A stretch of 44,731 nt of DNA, from assembly GCA_021324015.1 (NCBI GenBank), contig JAJPJX010000191.1:1-44731 (forward strand). The letters run 5' to 3'. Positions 43,240-44,731 of the stretch are shown piece by piece. The first letter of the stretch is position 1; every line of letters begins with the position of its first letter. This stretch comes from Solibacteraceae bacterium. GTDB lineage: Bacteria; Acidobacteriota; Terriglobia; Bryobacterales; Bryobacteraceae. The notes beneath the pieces were generated by a model that saw only the letters and a list, made by a program, of their open reading frames with translations, was not told the DNA's origin and ran no database searches. The translations under genes and the position numbers were made by a program.

Positions 43240-44109
43240 ATGATGCTCAGCCGCCGAAGCTTTGCCTGCATTGCCGCACTCGCCCCGCCTCGTCTTCTCC
43301 GCGCTGCACCGAACCGCTTCAGAGGCTTGCCTGCGGCTTTTGGGCAGCTTGAAAAGACCAACGGCGGCCGCCTCGGAGTGGCTGTGCTAGACCCTGGCAC
43401 CGGCGAGCGCTCAGGATATCGCGCGGATGAGCGGTTCCCGATGTGCAGCACGTTCAAGTTCCTGCTCGTCTCCGCCGTGTTGCAGCGCATCGATCGGCAT
43501 CAGGAAGCCCTTGACACCGCCGTTCCAATTCCTCCGAAGCCGCTTCTGTCCAACTCCCCGCTAACCGAACCGCACGCCGGCGCCACAATGAGTGTGGCGG
43601 CTCTTTGCCAGGCCGCTCTGACCCGAAGCGATAACACAGCAGCCAATCTCCTGCTGGGACGGATCGGCGGGCCGGCGAGCATCACGAACTTCTCACGCTC
43701 AATCGGCGATGGCGTAACGCGTCTCGACCGGATGGAGCTGTCGCTAAATGAATGCCGCGCTGGCGATCCACGTGACACCACCTCCCCTGGCGCGATGGTC
43801 AATGACCTGAAATCCATGCTGCTCGGAGACGTGCTCTCGCCGGCCTCCCGCGACCAACTGACGCTGTGGATGGAAGCAAACCTCACCGGTCTCGACCGCT
43901 TGCGAGCAAACGTGCCGGAGAACTGGCGGGCTGCTGATAAAACTGGCTCGAACGGCAACCACACGACCAACGATATCGCTGTGCTTTGGCCTCCCGGCAA
44001 GTCTCCCATCATCGTCGCGGCCTACATTACTCAATGCGCCGGTCCTGAGAGCAAGCGCGCGGGAATGCTTGCGGAGATCGGGAGAGCGGTGAGGGAAGCC
44101 CTCGCTTAA
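43240..44109 (+). CDS. bla: Class A beta-lactamase
   Basis: The serine beta-lactamase hallmarks are all present: STFK (in PMCSTFKF), SDN (in TRSDNTAA), the omega-loop Glu in RMELSLNECRAGD followed by RDTTSP, and KTG (in ADKTGSNG). A Tat-like signal (LSRRSFACIAALAPP) opens the protein. ATG 43240-43242 gives 289 residues, normal for the class; an ATG three bases later is equivalent. Upstream in-frame sequence does not resemble a leader and was left out. The coding sequence appears a little less GC-rich than neighbours, consistent with transfer but not proof. Substrate range cannot be predicted. Confidence 0.93.
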   Translation: MMLSRRSFACIAALAPPRLLRAAPNRFRGLPAAFGQLEKTNGGRLGVAVLDPGTGERSGYRADERFPMCSTFKFLLVSAVLQRIDRHQEALDTAVPIPPKPLLSNSPLTEPHAGATMSVAALCQAALTRSDNTAANLLLGRIGGPASITNFSRSIGDGVTRLDRMELSLNECRAGDPRDTTSPGAMVNDLKSMLLGDVLSPASRDQLTLWMEANLTGLDRLRANVPENWRAADKTGSNGNHTTNDIAVLWPPGKSPIIVAAYITQCAGPESKRAGMLAEIGRAVREALA

Positions 44110-44152
44110 CGGCTTTCGACCGCCGCGGCGCGCGGTACACTATGGCGAATCC

Positions 44153-44665
44153 ATGATTCTGAAACAGTACTACCTGGGCTGCCTCGCTCATGCTTCGTAC
44201 CTGCTCGGAGACGAGGCCGGCGCAACCGCCATCGTGGTCGATCCCCAGCGTGACATCCAGCAGTACGTGGCGGACGCCGAAACGCTTGGCCTCCAGATCC
44301 GCCACGTCTTCCTGACCCACTTCCATGCCGATTTTCTGGCCGGCCACCTGGAACTGCGCGACCGCTGCGGGACCACCATCCATCTCGGCTCCCGCGCCCA
44401 GGCGGAATACGCCTTCGTGCCGATGAAGGACGGCGATACGCTGGAGTTTCCCGGGCTGCGCCTGCAAGTGCTCGAAACCCCCGGCCACACCATCGAGTCC
44501 ATCTCGATCCTGGTCTTCGACCTCCGCAAGGACCCCACCAGGCCCTACGCCGTCCTGACCGGCGACACGCTATTTATCGGCGATGTGGGCCGTCCCGACC
44601 TGCGCGCATCACTGGGTTGGAGCGCTAGCCCGGCTTTCGCAGTTCAAGGCCGTTTTCGGCTCTAG
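44153..44665 (+). pseudogene. Truncated MBL-fold hydrolase, persulfide-dioxygenase (ETHE1/Blh)-like
   Basis: Up to about residue 157 the protein matches ETHE1/Blh-type MBL hydrolases: YYLGCLAHASYLLGD, HFHADFLAGH, TPGHTIES and GDTLFIGDVGRPDL. After LRASLGWSA the match is lost and the frame ends in an unrelated 12-residue tail (SPAFAVQGRFRL). Intact relatives continue for at least 70 more residues, including the PAHG-type metal-binding His, and many carry rhodanese domains. The break coincides with an inverted repeat (44622-44668), so an insertion or rearrangement probably truncated the gene. Without the last metal ligand it is unlikely to be active. An assembly junction is also possible. Confidence 0.8.
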
Positions 44666-44668
44666 CGC
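44622..44668. repeat. Inverted repeat at the breakpoint of the MBL gene
   Basis: GCGCTAG (44622-44628) is mirrored by CTAGCGC (44662-44668), with additional CC/GG pairing inside and a small GCCG-TTTT-CGGC hairpin in the loop. It begins exactly where similarity to MBL hydrolases stops. The following 63 bases to the window edge contain another palindrome (GCCAAAATTGGC, 44702-44713) and no gene. This could be the end of a mobile element or a recombination site. Confidence 0.45.
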
Positions 44669-44731
44669 CAGAAAATTCCTTTTGCTTTCAACGTCGCCTC
44701 CGCCAAAATTGGCCGAAACAGGCCAGGTGAA

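Noticed and set aside
1-44731. CRISPR array or replication origin
   Set aside because: No regularly spaced repeats with unique spacers and no DnaA-box cluster were seen.

Overview
The window is GC-rich and looks like a chromosomal segment of an Acidobacteriota bacterium, most likely of the Solibacter/Bryobacter type. The reasons are a very long carboxypeptidase-regulatory/TonB-barrel receptor, twin-arginine-type signals on Gfo/Idh/MocA, NIPSNAP and enolase-superfamily proteins, a PEP-CTERM protein, and tight operons with ATGA start/stop overlaps. The taxonomic call is inference; there is no rRNA or tRNA here.

Layout. (1) 1-4864, minus strand: hoxEFUYH, a group 3d NAD-coupled NiFe hydrogenase, followed by the first codons of its maturation protease. 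(2) 5091-8037, plus strand and divergent: a membrane histidine kinase whose periplasmic part has CX2CH and CX4CH haem-c motifs, and an NtrC-type sigma-54 activator. A good -24/-12 element (4896-4911) lies 32 bp before hoxE, so the pair probably controls the hydrogenase. (3) 8129-8759: an MntA/HepT toxin-antitoxin pair, then a secreted protein of unknown function. (4) 10368-17048, minus strand: a seven-gene operon for a Qrc-like membrane oxidoreductase. It encodes a small membrane protein, a Cys-rich GcvH-like protein, a pentahaem cytochrome c, a Tat-exported molybdopterin-family subunit, a four-cluster ferredoxin, NrfD, and a second, membrane-anchored GcvH-like protein. Neither GcvH-like protein has the lipoyl lysine at its usual position. 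(5) 17230-21479: the TonB-type receptor and a PEP-CTERM surface protein.

(6) 21658-25886, minus strand: four overlapping genes that look like a bacterial ceramide/sphingolipid operon (serine palmitoyltransferase-like enzyme, GNAT-type acyltransferase, AUR1-like PAP2 enzyme, ceramide-reductase-like SDR). (7) 25959-30925: DUF3047, NIPSNAP, Gfo/Idh/MocA, and a coupled NlpC/P60 peptidase plus dipeptide epimerase for murein-peptide use. A palindrome-rich 317-bp gap (27440-27756) remains unexplained. (8) 30929-34326: HupE-like, AI-2E/PerM and CNNM/CorC membrane proteins. (9) 34575-42611, minus strand: a tetrapyrrole operon (ccsA/hemX, hemA, hemC, cobA-hemD fusion) that runs directly into two secreted carbohydrate- or amide-active proteins. 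(10) 42654-44731: a VOC protein, a class A beta-lactamase, and a persulfide-dioxygenase-like MBL gene cut off at an inverted repeat.

Redox metabolism links several regions. Hydrogenase, haem-c sensing, a cytochrome/quinone oxidoreductase, and the haem and cytochrome c assembly genes could belong to one anaerobic or microaerobic electron-transfer programme. The most promising systems for novelty are the GcvH-like/Qrc-like complex, the haem-c sensor with sigma-54 control of hox, and the ceramide operon.
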